From: GWB1-37-8 sp964603935
GTDB taxonomy: Bacteria > Patescibacteriota > Microgenomatia > Levybacterales > UBA12049
Direction: 5' to 3'
Assembly: GCA_964603935.1 (NCBI GenBank)
Contig: CAZRWL010000005.1
Location: forward strand, 1 to 56,903
Length of the DNA stretch: 56,903 nucleotides
Shown here: positions 49,428 to 56,903 of the stretch, in pieces
Numbering within the stretch: position 1 is the stretch's first letter
Layout: every line of letters starts with the position of its first letter
The notes under the pieces: generated by a model
Databases searched by the model: none
What the model was told of the DNA's origin: nothing
Seen by the model: only the letters and a program-made list of their open reading frames with translations
Translations under genes and position numbers: made by a program

Positions 49428-50105
49428 ATGCCGGTAAAGAAATCAGCCAAAAGCAAAACAAAATTATCGACAATACAGGAAACCGCAATGTCAAAATCAG
49501 TTGACGTTTATCCAATTGTGGAAAAACTAAAACAGCCGAAAGTTTTCATCGGATTAATAGTTGTTATTTTGGCAGTTGGAGTATTTTTTCTCAAAGGCTT
49601 ATTTATCGCAGCATTAGTCAATGGCGAGCCGATCACAAGATTATCTGTCATTAGAGGATTGGAAAAGCAAGGGGGAAAGCAGGCTCTTGCGTCTTCGGTA
49701 AATCAAGTTCTCATTTTTCAGGAAGCAAAAAAGAAAAATATTGAGGTTAGTCAGGAAGAAGTAGATAAATCCGTAAAACAAATAGAGGATAGCTTAAAAA
49801 AACAAGGGCAAAATTTGGATACGGCTTTGGCAGCGCAGGGAATGACAAGGCAGGATTTTTTGATGCAGTTAAAGCTTAGAAATCTGGTTGAAAAATTACT
49901 CGCAGATAAAATAAAAGTTTCAGACAAAGAAATTGCGGACTATACGGAAAAGAATAAGGAAAGTTTTCCCGCAGAGATGAAAGAGGATGAAATTAAAAAA
50001 GGAGTGCAGCAGCAATTGCAACAGCAAAAATTAGCAACAGTATCTCAGGAATGGCTGGCAGGTCTTGAGAAAAACGCCAAAATCAACTACTTCATCAGCT
50101 ACTAA
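49428..50105 (+). CDS. SurA/PrsA N-terminal-like membrane-anchored chaperone
   Basis: 225 aa from ATG 49428. Basic N-terminus, one membrane helix (about residues 40-60), then the SurA_N pattern: VNGEPITRLSVIRGLEKQGGKQALASSVNQVLI...AKKKNIEVSQEEVDKSVKQIEDSL. A parvulin isomerase domain is absent, so it is probably a holdase for exported proteins. Divergent from uppS with overlapping promoters. Confidence 0.75.
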   Translation: MPVKKSAKSKTKLSTIQETAMSKSVDVYPIVEKLKQPKVFIGLIVVILAVGVFFLKGLFIAALVNGEPITRLSVIRGLEKQGGKQALASSVNQVLIFQEAKKKNIEVSQEEVDKSVKQIEDSLKKQGQNLDTALAAQGMTRQDFLMQLKLRNLVEKLLADKIKVSDKEIADYTEKNKESFPAEMKEDEIKKGVQQQLQQQKLATVSQEWLAGLEKNAKINYFISY

Positions 50106-50116
50106 TCTATCTTTCT

Positions 50117-50170
50117 GGTAATATTCGGCAAGATATGGCAATATTCGGTAACATTTGGTAAGATAATCTA
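50117..50170 (+). repeat. Three 20-bp direct repeats before fic
   Basis: GGTAATATTCGGCAA (50117-50131), GGCAATATTCGGTAA (50137-50151) and GGTAAGATAAT (50157-50167) start exactly 20 bp apart. The third copy contains the probable -10 (TAAGAT, 50159-50164), 6 nt before the ATG. Likely an operator array for autoregulation. Confidence 0.7.
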
Positions 50171-51154
50171 ATGGAAATACCGCCAAAATATTCCATTTCA
50201 CAGGATTTGTTATCGCTTATTGCCAAAATTGAAGCAGAGCGTCTGTATTTTTCCTCATTAAATCTTGAGGACGCAGTAAAAGAAAATATTCAAAGAGTTA
50301 GTCTTTTGAAAAGCTCGCTTTTTTCAGCGCGCATTGAAGGAAATCCCCTTAAGATATCTGATTTTGAAGTTGGTGAGACCGAAGAGGAAAAGAAAAAAGA
50401 AATCTTCAATATCGTTAACGCAGTCAAATTTATTGATAAAAATATTGAAAAAAGTTTTATTACAAAAGATCATATTTTGCATTTGCATTCACTAGTTTTA
50501 AGAAACATTTCACCTGATGCGGGGCGCTTACGGACGGAAATAAGCGCGATTTTTAATGAAAGCGGAGTGGCTGTCTATATGCCTCCCCCGCCAACCCAAG
50601 TATTAACATTATTGAATAAGCTTTTAGCTTATGTAAATTCAAAGGAAAAATTTCCGCTTATCATTGCTTTTGCAGCGCATCTTGTATTTGAGAAAATTCA
50701 TCCTTTTTTGGATGGAAACGGAAGGGTTGGCAGACTGTTAATTTCAGCTATTTTGAAATCAAAAGGCTGGGATTTTTCTTTCACAGTGCCTTTCGAAGAA
50801 TATCTTGACGAGCACAAAGATGAATATTATTTTCAGTTAAGCAATGGACTGAAAAATACCAATAGCTATCTTGAGTTTATGCTCAGCGCGTTTTATAAAC
50901 AAATAGAAAAAATAAGAAATCAAATTGCAGAGGAACTCTTAAAAGAAAATAATCCTTTTCTTCCGCCCCGTCAGGAAGAGATGCTCAATATAATTAAAGA
51001 CCAAGTTATAGTGTCTTTTGATATGATCCGAAGGCGCTTTCTCCAAGTGCCTGAGAGAACTCTTCGTTATGATCTGAAAAAATTGTTTGATAAAAAGCTT
51101 ATTGAAAAATCCGGGGAGACAAGAGGGAGATATTATAGAGTAAGAATGAAATAA
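50171..51154 (+). CDS. Fic-domain protein with inhibitory motif and winged helix
   Basis: 327 aa. The Fic core motif HPFLDGNGRVGRLL begins at residue 177, so AMP transfer is expected. An N-terminal SARIEG (52-57) matches the class II inhibitory (S/T)xxxE(G/N) motif. The C-terminal part (DMIRRRFLQVPERTLRYDLKKLFDKKLIEKSG) is a winged-helix DNA-binding domain that could bind the repeats upstream. Confidence 0.88.
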   Translation: MEIPPKYSISQDLLSLIAKIEAERLYFSSLNLEDAVKENIQRVSLLKSSLFSARIEGNPLKISDFEVGETEEEKKKEIFNIVNAVKFIDKNIEKSFITKDHILHLHSLVLRNISPDAGRLRTEISAIFNESGVAVYMPPPPTQVLTLLNKLLAYVNSKEKFPLIIAFAAHLVFEKIHPFLDGNGRVGRLLISAILKSKGWDFSFTVPFEEYLDEHKDEYYFQLSNGLKNTNSYLEFMLSAFYKQIEKIRNQIAEELLKENNPFLPPRQEEMLNIIKDQVIVSFDMIRRRFLQVPERTLRYDLKKLFDKKLIEKSGETRGRYYRVRMK

Positions 51155-51172
51155 AATTACCCTTGGTTTTTT

Positions 51173-51181
51173 TGATATAAT
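51173..51181 (+). promoter_or_regulatory. Extended -10 promoter of the interrupted gene
   Basis: TGATATAAT, 6 nt before a GTG start at 51188. Confidence 0.55.
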
Positions 51182-51187
51182 TTAGGG

Positions 51188-52206
51188 GTGAGCGAATTAA
51201 CTAAGACTCCAGACAATGTAGGAATAAATACGATAATCCCCATAGGGATAAGTGATCAGCAGGTAAATTGCCGTTTAATAAATTCACCCAATGTTGAGAA
51301 TAACCCATTATCAATTGAGATAGAAAATCCTACAGACGAAGGTGAGGTAAAAAAGGCAATAGTTGATGGATTGCAAGGTGCGTATTGGTTTTTGTCTTCC
51401 GAATATGCCAATCAGCCATTAAGACAGAGATTTGATGTGGAGCTTGCAGAAGGAGTAAATGTTGGAGTCTATAATTTTTGGAAAAAAGATTTACTGCCGG
51501 AAGAAGTTGCTTCAATAGGTAAATCTTTGATGAGGTATTACCATAGTCTTAAAGACAAAAAGCCATGGACGCTCAAAAGTATCCAGATAGAATCTCATGA
51601 TGTGAAAAATCCTGTGAGCGGAGAGCCATATAGAGGGGAAGCAGTCCGTGTTCAAAAGCGATTCAAGTTGTTTCCTGTTCTTTTGCAAAGGGACGCTACA
51701 GAGGACAGGTCGATTGTAGTTGGCTGGAAGGGGCTGTACTTCACGAGCCAAGCCACGTTACCGTAGAAACCTATCTTCGTGATCTATGGAAACAACAGGA
51801 AGATGCATTGGGCTGGAAAGACGCAGAAGATGCAATAATTGAATTGCCTGGCGGAGAAAGAACGAAAAGATAGAATCAATTTCCCTCTCAATGCGCAACC
51901 CCATATGGCTCATTCCATGAGGATGAGGATAGGGCGGAAAGCGTAGTTCAATTCCTTGTTGACCCTGCAAAATTGGAAGCAACAAGGGCAAGAATTGTGT
52001 CTCAATTATTTGAATTGCCGAATGTTGTTAATAGTCCTGCAATTACGCAGCAACCTGCTGAATTGCCTAAATTAGATACGGTTGACATTAAAGTCTCTAA
52101 GAAGCCGAATACCGATGGACTCTTTGAGTCATTGGGAGAGGAAAAAGGGAAAGTAACGCCACTCGTTGATCTTCAAACTTTTAGACGACAACATAATATT
52201 ATTTAA
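51188..52206 (+). pseudogene. Interrupted gene of unknown function
   Basis: The first 192 codons (GTG start) run to a stop at 51766, but around the G-run at 51730-51733 the reading continues -1 as GAVLHEPSHVTVETYLRDLW, reaches an in-frame TAG at 51871, and then goes on without further stops as NQFPSQCATPYGSFHEDEDR to a stop at 52206. The reconstructed protein would be about 340 aa, hydrophilic, with no family I recognise. One frameshift and one nonsense codon suggest recent decay; the promoter is intact. Confidence 0.6.
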
Positions 52207-52213
52207 CTTGACA

Positions 52214-52846
52214 TCATTCTTCGCGTTTAATTGGGGCTGATAATCCAATCCAAAAAATAAGACTGCTTTCTTTAAGAGCTTTTCTAACTATCCCCATAGA
52301 AGTTTTAATTTTCCTTACTTCTTGGGATTTTGCGTCAAAAAAATGGACGCGATCAGATATGATACTGGGATTAGGTAGATGAAGGTCTTGCAAGGTTTTT
52401 AAAAACGCATCTAAATACTTTGCGTCTATTTCTATCGTATTTTTCTGATTTTTTTCAGAATAACGCAATCGGCGACAGTGTTCCCCAATAATACATGTAT
52501 TACAAATAGCATCGGGTATTCCTTCAGCAATGTCTACAGGATAATCTTCAGGTAAAGATAAAAATTTTTCAAATACAGCTTTGGTATTATTTTCGTAGGT
52601 CTTAGCGTCACTTGAAGATGACCCAATAACATCTTGAGCGTAGCTCATCCATTCATCGCTAATCCCTTGCTTTGTGTTTGGTAGCCGTAACTCTTCCAGC
52701 ACTTCCCTGTCTTCCTTTGCGCGTTCTGCTGGAGACAAAAAAGTTTGTTTGAGCAATAAAACATAACTGCGAAGGTGATGGGCGCGGATTACAAATGGCT
52801 CTTGATCAATAACCTCTTTAACAGCTGTTGGTCCAACTTCAGACAT
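52214..52846 (-). CDS. DUF1284-like Cys/His protein, paralogue 2
   Basis: 210 aa from ATG 52846 (MSEVGPT). EPFVIRAHHLRSYVLLLKQ and DAICNTCIIGEHCRRL match paralogue 1 (PFVIRGHHLRSY, DKICEGCAIGKHC); the C-terminal VRKIKTSMGIVRKAL also matches (IRLIKTTIGIVRKVL). Predicted leaderless, with the -10 box TACTAT 6 nt upstream. It begins 27 nt downstream of tRNA-Pro on the same strand. Function unknown. Confidence 0.65.
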   Translation of the reverse strand: MSEVGPTAVKEVIDQEPFVIRAHHLRSYVLLLKQTFLSPAERAKEDREVLEELRLPNTKQGISDEWMSYAQDVIGSSSSDAKTYENNTKAVFEKFLSLPEDYPVDIAEGIPDAICNTCIIGEHCRRLRYSEKNQKNTIEIDAKYLDAFLKTLQDLHLPNPSIISDRVHFFDAKSQEVRKIKTSMGIVRKALKESSLIFWIGLSAPIKREE

Positions 52847-52852
52847 AAGCAC

Positions 52853-52861
52853 ATAGTAACA
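52853..52861 (-). promoter_or_regulatory. Extended -10 promoter of DUF1284-like gene 2
   Basis: Minus strand TGTTACTAT (TACTAT 52853-52858), 6 nt before the ATG, between the tRNA and the gene. Confidence 0.45.
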
Positions 52862-52873
52862 ATATTAATTTAC

Positions 52874-52947
52874 TGGTCGGGATGCTGGGAATTGGACCCA
52901 GGTTACCGCACCCCCAGCGCGGTGTACTGCCGTTATACTACATCCCG
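52874..52947 (-). tRNA. tRNA-Pro (anticodon GGG)
   Basis: 74 nt including encoded CCA. Acceptor CGGGATG/CATCCCG with C1-G72 and A73 (proline identity), anticodon stem CCGCG/TGCGG around loop CTGGGGG (anticodon GGG), T-stem CTGGG/CCCAG. The T-loop is TCCAATT, with C where T55 (pseudouridine) is almost always found. The D-arm is short. Confidence 0.85.
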
Positions 52948-52949
52948 TT

Positions 52950-53045
52950 CTTGCGTAGTAAGAATAAGCAAATACTCAAATAAGCCAATAATCCAATGAC
53001 TCAATTTAATTTGCCTATTCGTTTACTTGTTTATTGGGTTATTCT
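52950..53045. repeat. Word-built imperfect hairpin upstream of tRNA-Pro
   Basis: Left arm with AATAAGCAAATACTCAAATA words, right arm with TTGTTTATTGGGTTATT words, roughly complementary. Fourth member of the spacer-hairpin class. The remaining bases to 53125 hold a TATAAT on each strand and a 16-codon frame, nothing else supported. Confidence 0.5.
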
Positions 53046-53125
53046 TTTGTGTATTATATGCTATTATAGCATTGACGTATGGAATTTATCGGTCAAACAA
53101 TACAAGTCATCGGTGAAATCAAGTA

Positions 53126-54841
53126 TTAATGTTTGTCTTTTTCAATAATTGCAAGTGACGGTTTGTATAATTTATTTACATAATCATCAAGCATTCTGGT
53201 TGCTGAATATTGCTTCCAAACAATCTGCATAGTTTTCTTCATCCGCTTAACCCAATCAACAGAATACCCTTTATCAGCAATTGTATAATAGCTTGGTAAA
53301 ATACTTGTTTCAAGCAGAGTATAAAGAGATTTGGCTGTATTATTGCTCTCCAAAATCCACCCGATATCTGTCCAGTCCACCTCATCAACCCAGCCATCTG
53401 ATGTTGAGCACACTAAAGCGCCATTGGCGCCGGCTTTCATGCCTGAAGTGCCGGAAGCCTCTTCGCCCGGGATTGGAGTATTAAGCCAAATATCCGCACC
53501 GGCAACCAATATTTGCGCAATTGACATTGAATAATTTGGGACAAATACAATCCGATCTCTAAGACCAGTTGCGTTAATCTTTTTGATAAGCTCAGCAATA
53601 ATACTTTTACCTACCTCGTCATTTGGATCGGACTTACCTGAAATTACGATTTGCAAGGCGCCATGGGCGGAAGTTGCAATCTTTTTTAATGTTTCTATTT
53701 CTGAAAACAACAGCCCCGGCTGTTTATATGAAGCAAACCGCCGCGCCCAAACCAACGTTGCCCTTTCGACATCAAATGCTTTCCCCGTAGTTTCGGTTAT
53801 AAAAGAAACCATTTTAGCTTTATTTATTTTATGGAGTTGCCAGAGTGTTTCATCGCTGAGAATGGCTAATTTTTCAAGCCTACACATATCAGTTGCTTTA
53901 TTGATTGGTTCTGAAATCCAAGTTGGCAGATGTATGCCATTAGTAATCGGCATCAATGACTTATTTGGCCATAAGGATTTGGCCGCAAGACTATGTTTTT
54001 TACTGACGGCATTTGTTTGAGATGTCGTGTTCAAAGCTAGTATTGTCATGCTAAAACGGGTTGAATCGTTGGGTTCTTCACCCGCGCGAAGCATTTCGTC
54101 AAGCGGTAAATCTAAATGTTTCGCATAGCAAGCGAGGTAATTTCCTAACTCTTTTTTTGTAAATTCGTCATTGCCCGCAGGGACAAGTGTATGATTGGTA
54201 AAGAAAATTTTACGCTTTGCGACACGGAAAGCTCTAATAAATGATATATTTCGTTCTTTCATGTAGTGATGAACAATTTCAAAAATAGCAAACGCCGAAT
54301 GCCCTTCGTTCAGATGATAAATACCGGGATGTATAGATAAAGCAGAGAGTATTCGCTCGCCACCAATTCCCAGTGCAATTTCCTGCAAGATGCGGTTACC
54401 CCGATACAATCCTTGCGTGATTTTTCTGTAGTGAGGTATATTCTGCTCAATATCGGTATCAAGCAGAAAAACCCTCACGCCGCCTAACGAGTACACCCAG
54501 GTTTGGATAAAGAGTGTCGAATCGGGCATCGGAATATCGATAAGAAGCGGTGTGCCGTCAGCTTTTTTCACAAGCGTTAGGCCTGCTTGAGTAGTATCTA
54601 TTTTGTCGTAGCGTTCTTTTTGTTTACCATTTTCAATGACCTGACGAAAGTAACCTTCTTTGTAAAATAATCCGACTGCCACAAAGGGCAATCTTTGGTC
54701 ATTGGCCTCTCTCACTACGTCTCCGGCTAAAATACCTAAGCCCCCGGAATAAATAGGCAGCTTATCAGAAAGTGCAAATTCAGCGCAAAAGTAAGCAATT
54801 GGATGTTTAAGTAATTTCTCGCACAAGTCTTGACCGATCAT
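53126..54841 (-). CDS. Alpha-glucan phosphorylase (short GT35 type)
   Basis: 571 aa from ATG 54841. N-terminal IAYFCAEFALSDKLPIYSGGLGILAGD, PVVAVGLFYKEGYF-like segment (FVAVGLFYKEGYFRQ), YHLNEGHSAFAIFE, and GEEASGTSGMKAGANGAL with the lysine that binds pyridoxal phosphate. The length fits the short TIGR02094-like phosphorylases of thermophiles and CPR. Releases glucose-1-phosphate from alpha-glucans. A start 18 codons upstream would overlap the previous gene further. Confidence 0.9.
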   Translation of the reverse strand: MIGQDLCEKLLKHPIAYFCAEFALSDKLPIYSGGLGILAGDVVREANDQRLPFVAVGLFYKEGYFRQVIENGKQKERYDKIDTTQAGLTLVKKADGTPLLIDIPMPDSTLFIQTWVYSLGGVRVFLLDTDIEQNIPHYRKITQGLYRGNRILQEIALGIGGERILSALSIHPGIYHLNEGHSAFAIFEIVHHYMKERNISFIRAFRVAKRKIFFTNHTLVPAGNDEFTKKELGNYLACYAKHLDLPLDEMLRAGEEPNDSTRFSMTILALNTTSQTNAVSKKHSLAAKSLWPNKSLMPITNGIHLPTWISEPINKATDMCRLEKLAILSDETLWQLHKINKAKMVSFITETTGKAFDVERATLVWARRFASYKQPGLLFSEIETLKKIATSAHGALQIVISGKSDPNDEVGKSIIAELIKKINATGLRDRIVFVPNYSMSIAQILVAGADIWLNTPIPGEEASGTSGMKAGANGALVCSTSDGWVDEVDWTDIGWILESNNTAKSLYTLLETSILPSYYTIADKGYSVDWVKRMKKTMQIVWKQYSATRMLDDYVNKLYKPSLAIIEKDKH

Positions 54842-54851
54842 AACATTACGC

Positions 54852-55376
54852 TTAAAGTCTTTTCTCGCCAGCCTTAATAGCGACAGGCAAAACATTTTCC
54901 GCGGGAGTTATTGGGCAATCCCAATTATCATTGTAGGAACTGTAAGGATTATAGGCATAATTAAAATCAACAATAAGCTTGTTTTTTCTTTTGGGAATTT
55001 GCAGCATCCTGCCGTTTTTGTATGTTTCGCTTCCTGTAGTCTGATCCCTAAACAGAAGATAATATTGAAATTGTTCCTGTTCCGGATCTTCAAAAATAAT
55101 AGCTTCCACATCAGCACCTTCAACATCGAATTTAACCTTACCAGCCCTTAAATATACTTGTTCATCCCGACCTGTGGTTTTAATAATTACCTCCTTGCCC
55201 ACATCGGGAATATTTTTATCAAGCTCAAGTTCAAAGCTTAAATCCGGATTAGGCGGAAAATAATTTAAACCCCTAAAACTCTTCTTTTGCTCTTTAGTTA
55301 AAGGTGACTCTTTATCGCCTTTCCAAGCTTCATCTTTTTGTTTTCTAAAAGTTAACAGTTTATTTTCGTCGTACAT
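54852..55376 (-). CDS. DUF1684 family protein
   Basis: 174 aa. LTKEQKKSFRGLNYFPPNPDLSF, YLLFRDQTTGSETYKNGRML and VDFNYAYNPYSSYNDNWDCPITPAEN are the DUF1684 pattern. Cytoplasmic, function unknown. Sits between the flavoprotein (9 nt) and phosphorylase (10 nt) genes in one operon. Confidence 0.85.
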   Translation of the reverse strand: MYDENKLLTFRKQKDEAWKGDKESPLTKEQKKSFRGLNYFPPNPDLSFELELDKNIPDVGKEVIIKTTGRDEQVYLRAGKVKFDVEGADVEAIIFEDPEQEQFQYYLLFRDQTTGSETYKNGRMLQIPKRKNKLIVDFNYAYNPYSSYNDNWDCPITPAENVLPVAIKAGEKRL

Positions 55377-55385
55377 AATTTTTTG

Positions 55386-56732
55386 TTATCCAATATCAAA
55401 AAATGCTCTTTGTAACCATTCCGGTAAAGCAGGGTGGATATAAACGGAATTCGTGATTGCTTCTATTTTACCGTTTGTTTTCATAGCAACTATAGCCTCA
55501 TGTATTAAAATGGAAGCATGCGGTCCAATAATATGAACGCCTAAAATATTGCCTTGCTCATCAACTAATACTTTAGCCAAACCATTTTCCTGCAAGGCTC
55601 CTCCCATCCCCGTATCTTTTAATTCTGCTTTGCCAACTTTATATTTAATCCCGTCTTTTTTAAGTTCCTGTTCGGTTTTGCCAACACCGCCGACTTGAGG
55701 TGAAGAAAAAACCGCATGACCGATTGCAAAATAATCAAAAGGCGCTTTTCCATCCGTAAAGGCATTTCTAATTGCAAAACCGACTTGGTCATTGGCAGTA
55801 TGCCTAAAGGGAAGAATGCCAACAATATCTCCAAACGCCCAGACACTCTTAATATTTGTTTCAAGATATTCATTAACCTTAATATATCCTTTGTCATCTA
55901 CCGCAACTCCTGTTGCCTTAACATCCAAGATGTCAGTATTCGGGACTCTACCGGTAACAACGAGTAATTGATCGCTCTCCAGTTTTTTTTCACTGTCTTT
56001 TAGGGTAATTGCGAACTTGTCGTTTTGGTAGGAAACTGACTCCGTTTGCGTATTAAATAGAATCTCATGTTTGTTGGAAAATTTATCCGTAAACCATCCG
56101 GCTATCTCCTCATCTTCATTGCTTAACATAAGTTTACCCCGAACTAAGATAGTTACTTTTGTCCCTAGTGATCCAAAAAAATGGGCCAGTTCTGCGGCAA
56201 TATAACCACCTCCGATGATAATCATATGTTCCGGTTGTTTTTCCAATCTTAAAGCGCTTGTGCTATCAAGATACGGTGTATTTTCCAAACCGGGAAGCGG
56301 TGGAATTGAAGGTCTCGTACCGCCAACGATAAAAACTTTATCAGCCTCGATTTGCTCCGAACCAACTTGCATTTGTTTTGGGCCAATGAACTTACCGCGC
56401 GTTTTATAAAGGGTAGGGTTGCTATTTTCTCTGATAGCTTTTTCAATTCCACTTGAGTCTGTATCCACTGCCTCTGAAACTCTTTTGACAATAGATGCAA
56501 AATCAATACTCTCAATTTTACTCTTAATGCCAAACTTAGCGCTTCCTTTAATAGTTTCTGCCACGTCGGCACTATGAATGAGCATTTTAGAGGGGATACA
56601 ACCGCGATTAAGACATGTCCCGCCTAAAGGTCCTTCTTCTACTAATGCCACCGATAAACCTTTTTCGGCAGCAAAAGATGCTACCTCAAGACCGGCTCCG
56701 GATCCTACGACTAAAACATCAAATTTTTTCAT
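55386..56732 (-). CDS. Pyridine nucleotide-disulfide oxidoreductase (LPD-like)
   Basis: 448 aa. FAD motif VVGSGAGLEVASFAAEKG, redox pair GGTCLNRGCIPSKMLIH, NAD(P) motif IIGGGYIAAELAHFFGSLG, VTGRVPNTD, WAFGDI, and C-terminal IHPALPEWLQRAFF with the His-Pro dyad. Similar to dihydrolipoamide dehydrogenase, but the context (no 2-oxoacid dehydrogenase genes) leaves mycothione reductase- or mercuric reductase-like roles open. Start overlaps the upstream stop (ATGA). Confidence 0.85.
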   Translation of the reverse strand: MKKFDVLVVGSGAGLEVASFAAEKGLSVALVEEGPLGGTCLNRGCIPSKMLIHSADVAETIKGSAKFGIKSKIESIDFASIVKRVSEAVDTDSSGIEKAIRENSNPTLYKTRGKFIGPKQMQVGSEQIEADKVFIVGGTRPSIPPLPGLENTPYLDSTSALRLEKQPEHMIIIGGGYIAAELAHFFGSLGTKVTILVRGKLMLSNEDEEIAGWFTDKFSNKHEILFNTQTESVSYQNDKFAITLKDSEKKLESDQLLVVTGRVPNTDILDVKATGVAVDDKGYIKVNEYLETNIKSVWAFGDIVGILPFRHTANDQVGFAIRNAFTDGKAPFDYFAIGHAVFSSPQVGGVGKTEQELKKDGIKYKVGKAELKDTGMGGALQENGLAKVLVDEQGNILGVHIIGPHASILIHEAIVAMKTNGKIEAITNSVYIHPALPEWLQRAFFDIG

Positions 56733-56903
56733 TTTTCCTTTACCACCCTTTCTTTTGCAATTTCCAAGGCTACCTTTCTTGGATTCTCGCCAAATTTTAG
56801 GCTTTTTTTCAAAACAGCCATTGTTGCATTTTTTATCTTCTTTTCTACCGTATCAAACATTCTTTTGGGATTGTATCCCCGATATTCGGCGTAGGAAGAG
56901 ATA
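56729..56903 (-). CDS. C-terminal part of a probable Glu/Leu-type dehydrogenase
   Basis: Partial: only the last 57 codons are inside the window. SSYAEYRGYNPKRMFDTVEK, then LKKSLKFGENPRKVALEIAKERVVKEK. The SY-E start followed by a helical tail and ALEIAKERV resembles the C-terminus of glutamate dehydrogenases. The stop overlaps the flavoprotein start, so it heads this leftward operon. Confidence 0.45.
   Translation of the reverse strand, partial: ISSYAEYRGYNPKRMFDTVEKKIKNATMAVLKKSLKFGENPRKVALEIAKERVVKEK

Noticed and set aside
20612..51873. Recoded stop codons (TAA at 20612, TAG at 51871)
   Set aside because: TAA, TAG and TGA all end well-conserved genes in this window (for example rpmJ and mvaA end with TGA), so nonsense mutation is the simpler reading.
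53079..53129. 16-codon frame MEFIGQTIQVIGEIKY on the plus strand
   Set aside because: Too short, overlaps the phosphorylase stop and has no recognised family; could be a gene remnant but cannot be supported.

Overview
The window looks like a chromosome segment of a Candidate Phyla Radiation (Patescibacteria) bacterium, most likely of the Microgenomates type. It is AT-rich and densely packed and uses the standard code, with TAA, TAG and TGA all serving as stops. There is no L30 gene between rpsE and rplO, L2 is short at its N-terminus, S12 carries an extra N-terminal segment, and isoprenoids are made by a complete mevalonate route. The lineage call is inference from these traits. No rRNA gene or CRISPR array is visible.

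Layout. 1-8.3 kb: rpoB, rpoC, rpsL, rpsG. 8.3-14.6 kb: an accessory island of mostly leftward genes (retropepsin-like protease with a DUF5678-like partner, a DUF433 antitoxin with a truncated DUF5615-like toxin, an exported cyclophilin, a large exported LCAT-type lipase, a DUF1284-like protein and an AbrB-like regulator). 14.7-20.4 kb: fusA, nadD-nadE, a pilin, tuf and rpsJ. 20.6-21.2 kb: a broken third DUF1284-like gene. 21.4-37.8 kb: the S10-spc-alpha supercluster from rplC to rpsI, with secY, adk, cmk, map and infA embedded. 37.9-41.7 kb: a membrane-anchored Pif1-like helicase facing a leftward operon of ECF sigma factor, two small membrane proteins, IPP isomerase and a TIR protein. 41.8-49.4 kb: the mevalonate operon (HMG-CoA reductase, HMG-CoA synthase, thiolase, a DUF35 remnant, two GHMP kinases, diphosphomevalonate decarboxylase) converging on uppS. 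49.4-56.9 kb: a SurA-like membrane protein, a Fic protein, an interrupted unknown gene, a second intact DUF1284-like protein, tRNA-Pro, and a leftward operon of alpha-glucan phosphorylase, a DUF1684 protein, an LPD-like flavoprotein and a partial gene resembling glutamate dehydrogenase.

How the genes work together. Most of the window is the transcription and translation core. The second theme is lipid-carrier synthesis: acetyl-CoA to mevalonate to IPP, then IPP/DMAPP isomerisation and undecaprenyl diphosphate for the envelope.

The most interesting signals are not single genes. First, dispersed palindromic elements lie in spacers and also in frame inside essential genes (map, mvaA, mvaK2, the pilin, and probably uppS and rplD); one 44-bp element is read in two different frames in map and mvaA. 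Second, about fifteen non-ribosomal transcription units have a -10 box 6-7 nt before the start codon, which predicts leaderless mRNAs, whereas most translation-apparatus operons have real leaders (rpoA is the exception). Third, several regulatory layouts look new: fully overlapping divergent promoters in a 35-bp gap (uppS/SurA-like), a 20-bp iteron array before fic, and TTACGTAA triplets before the AbrB-like gene.
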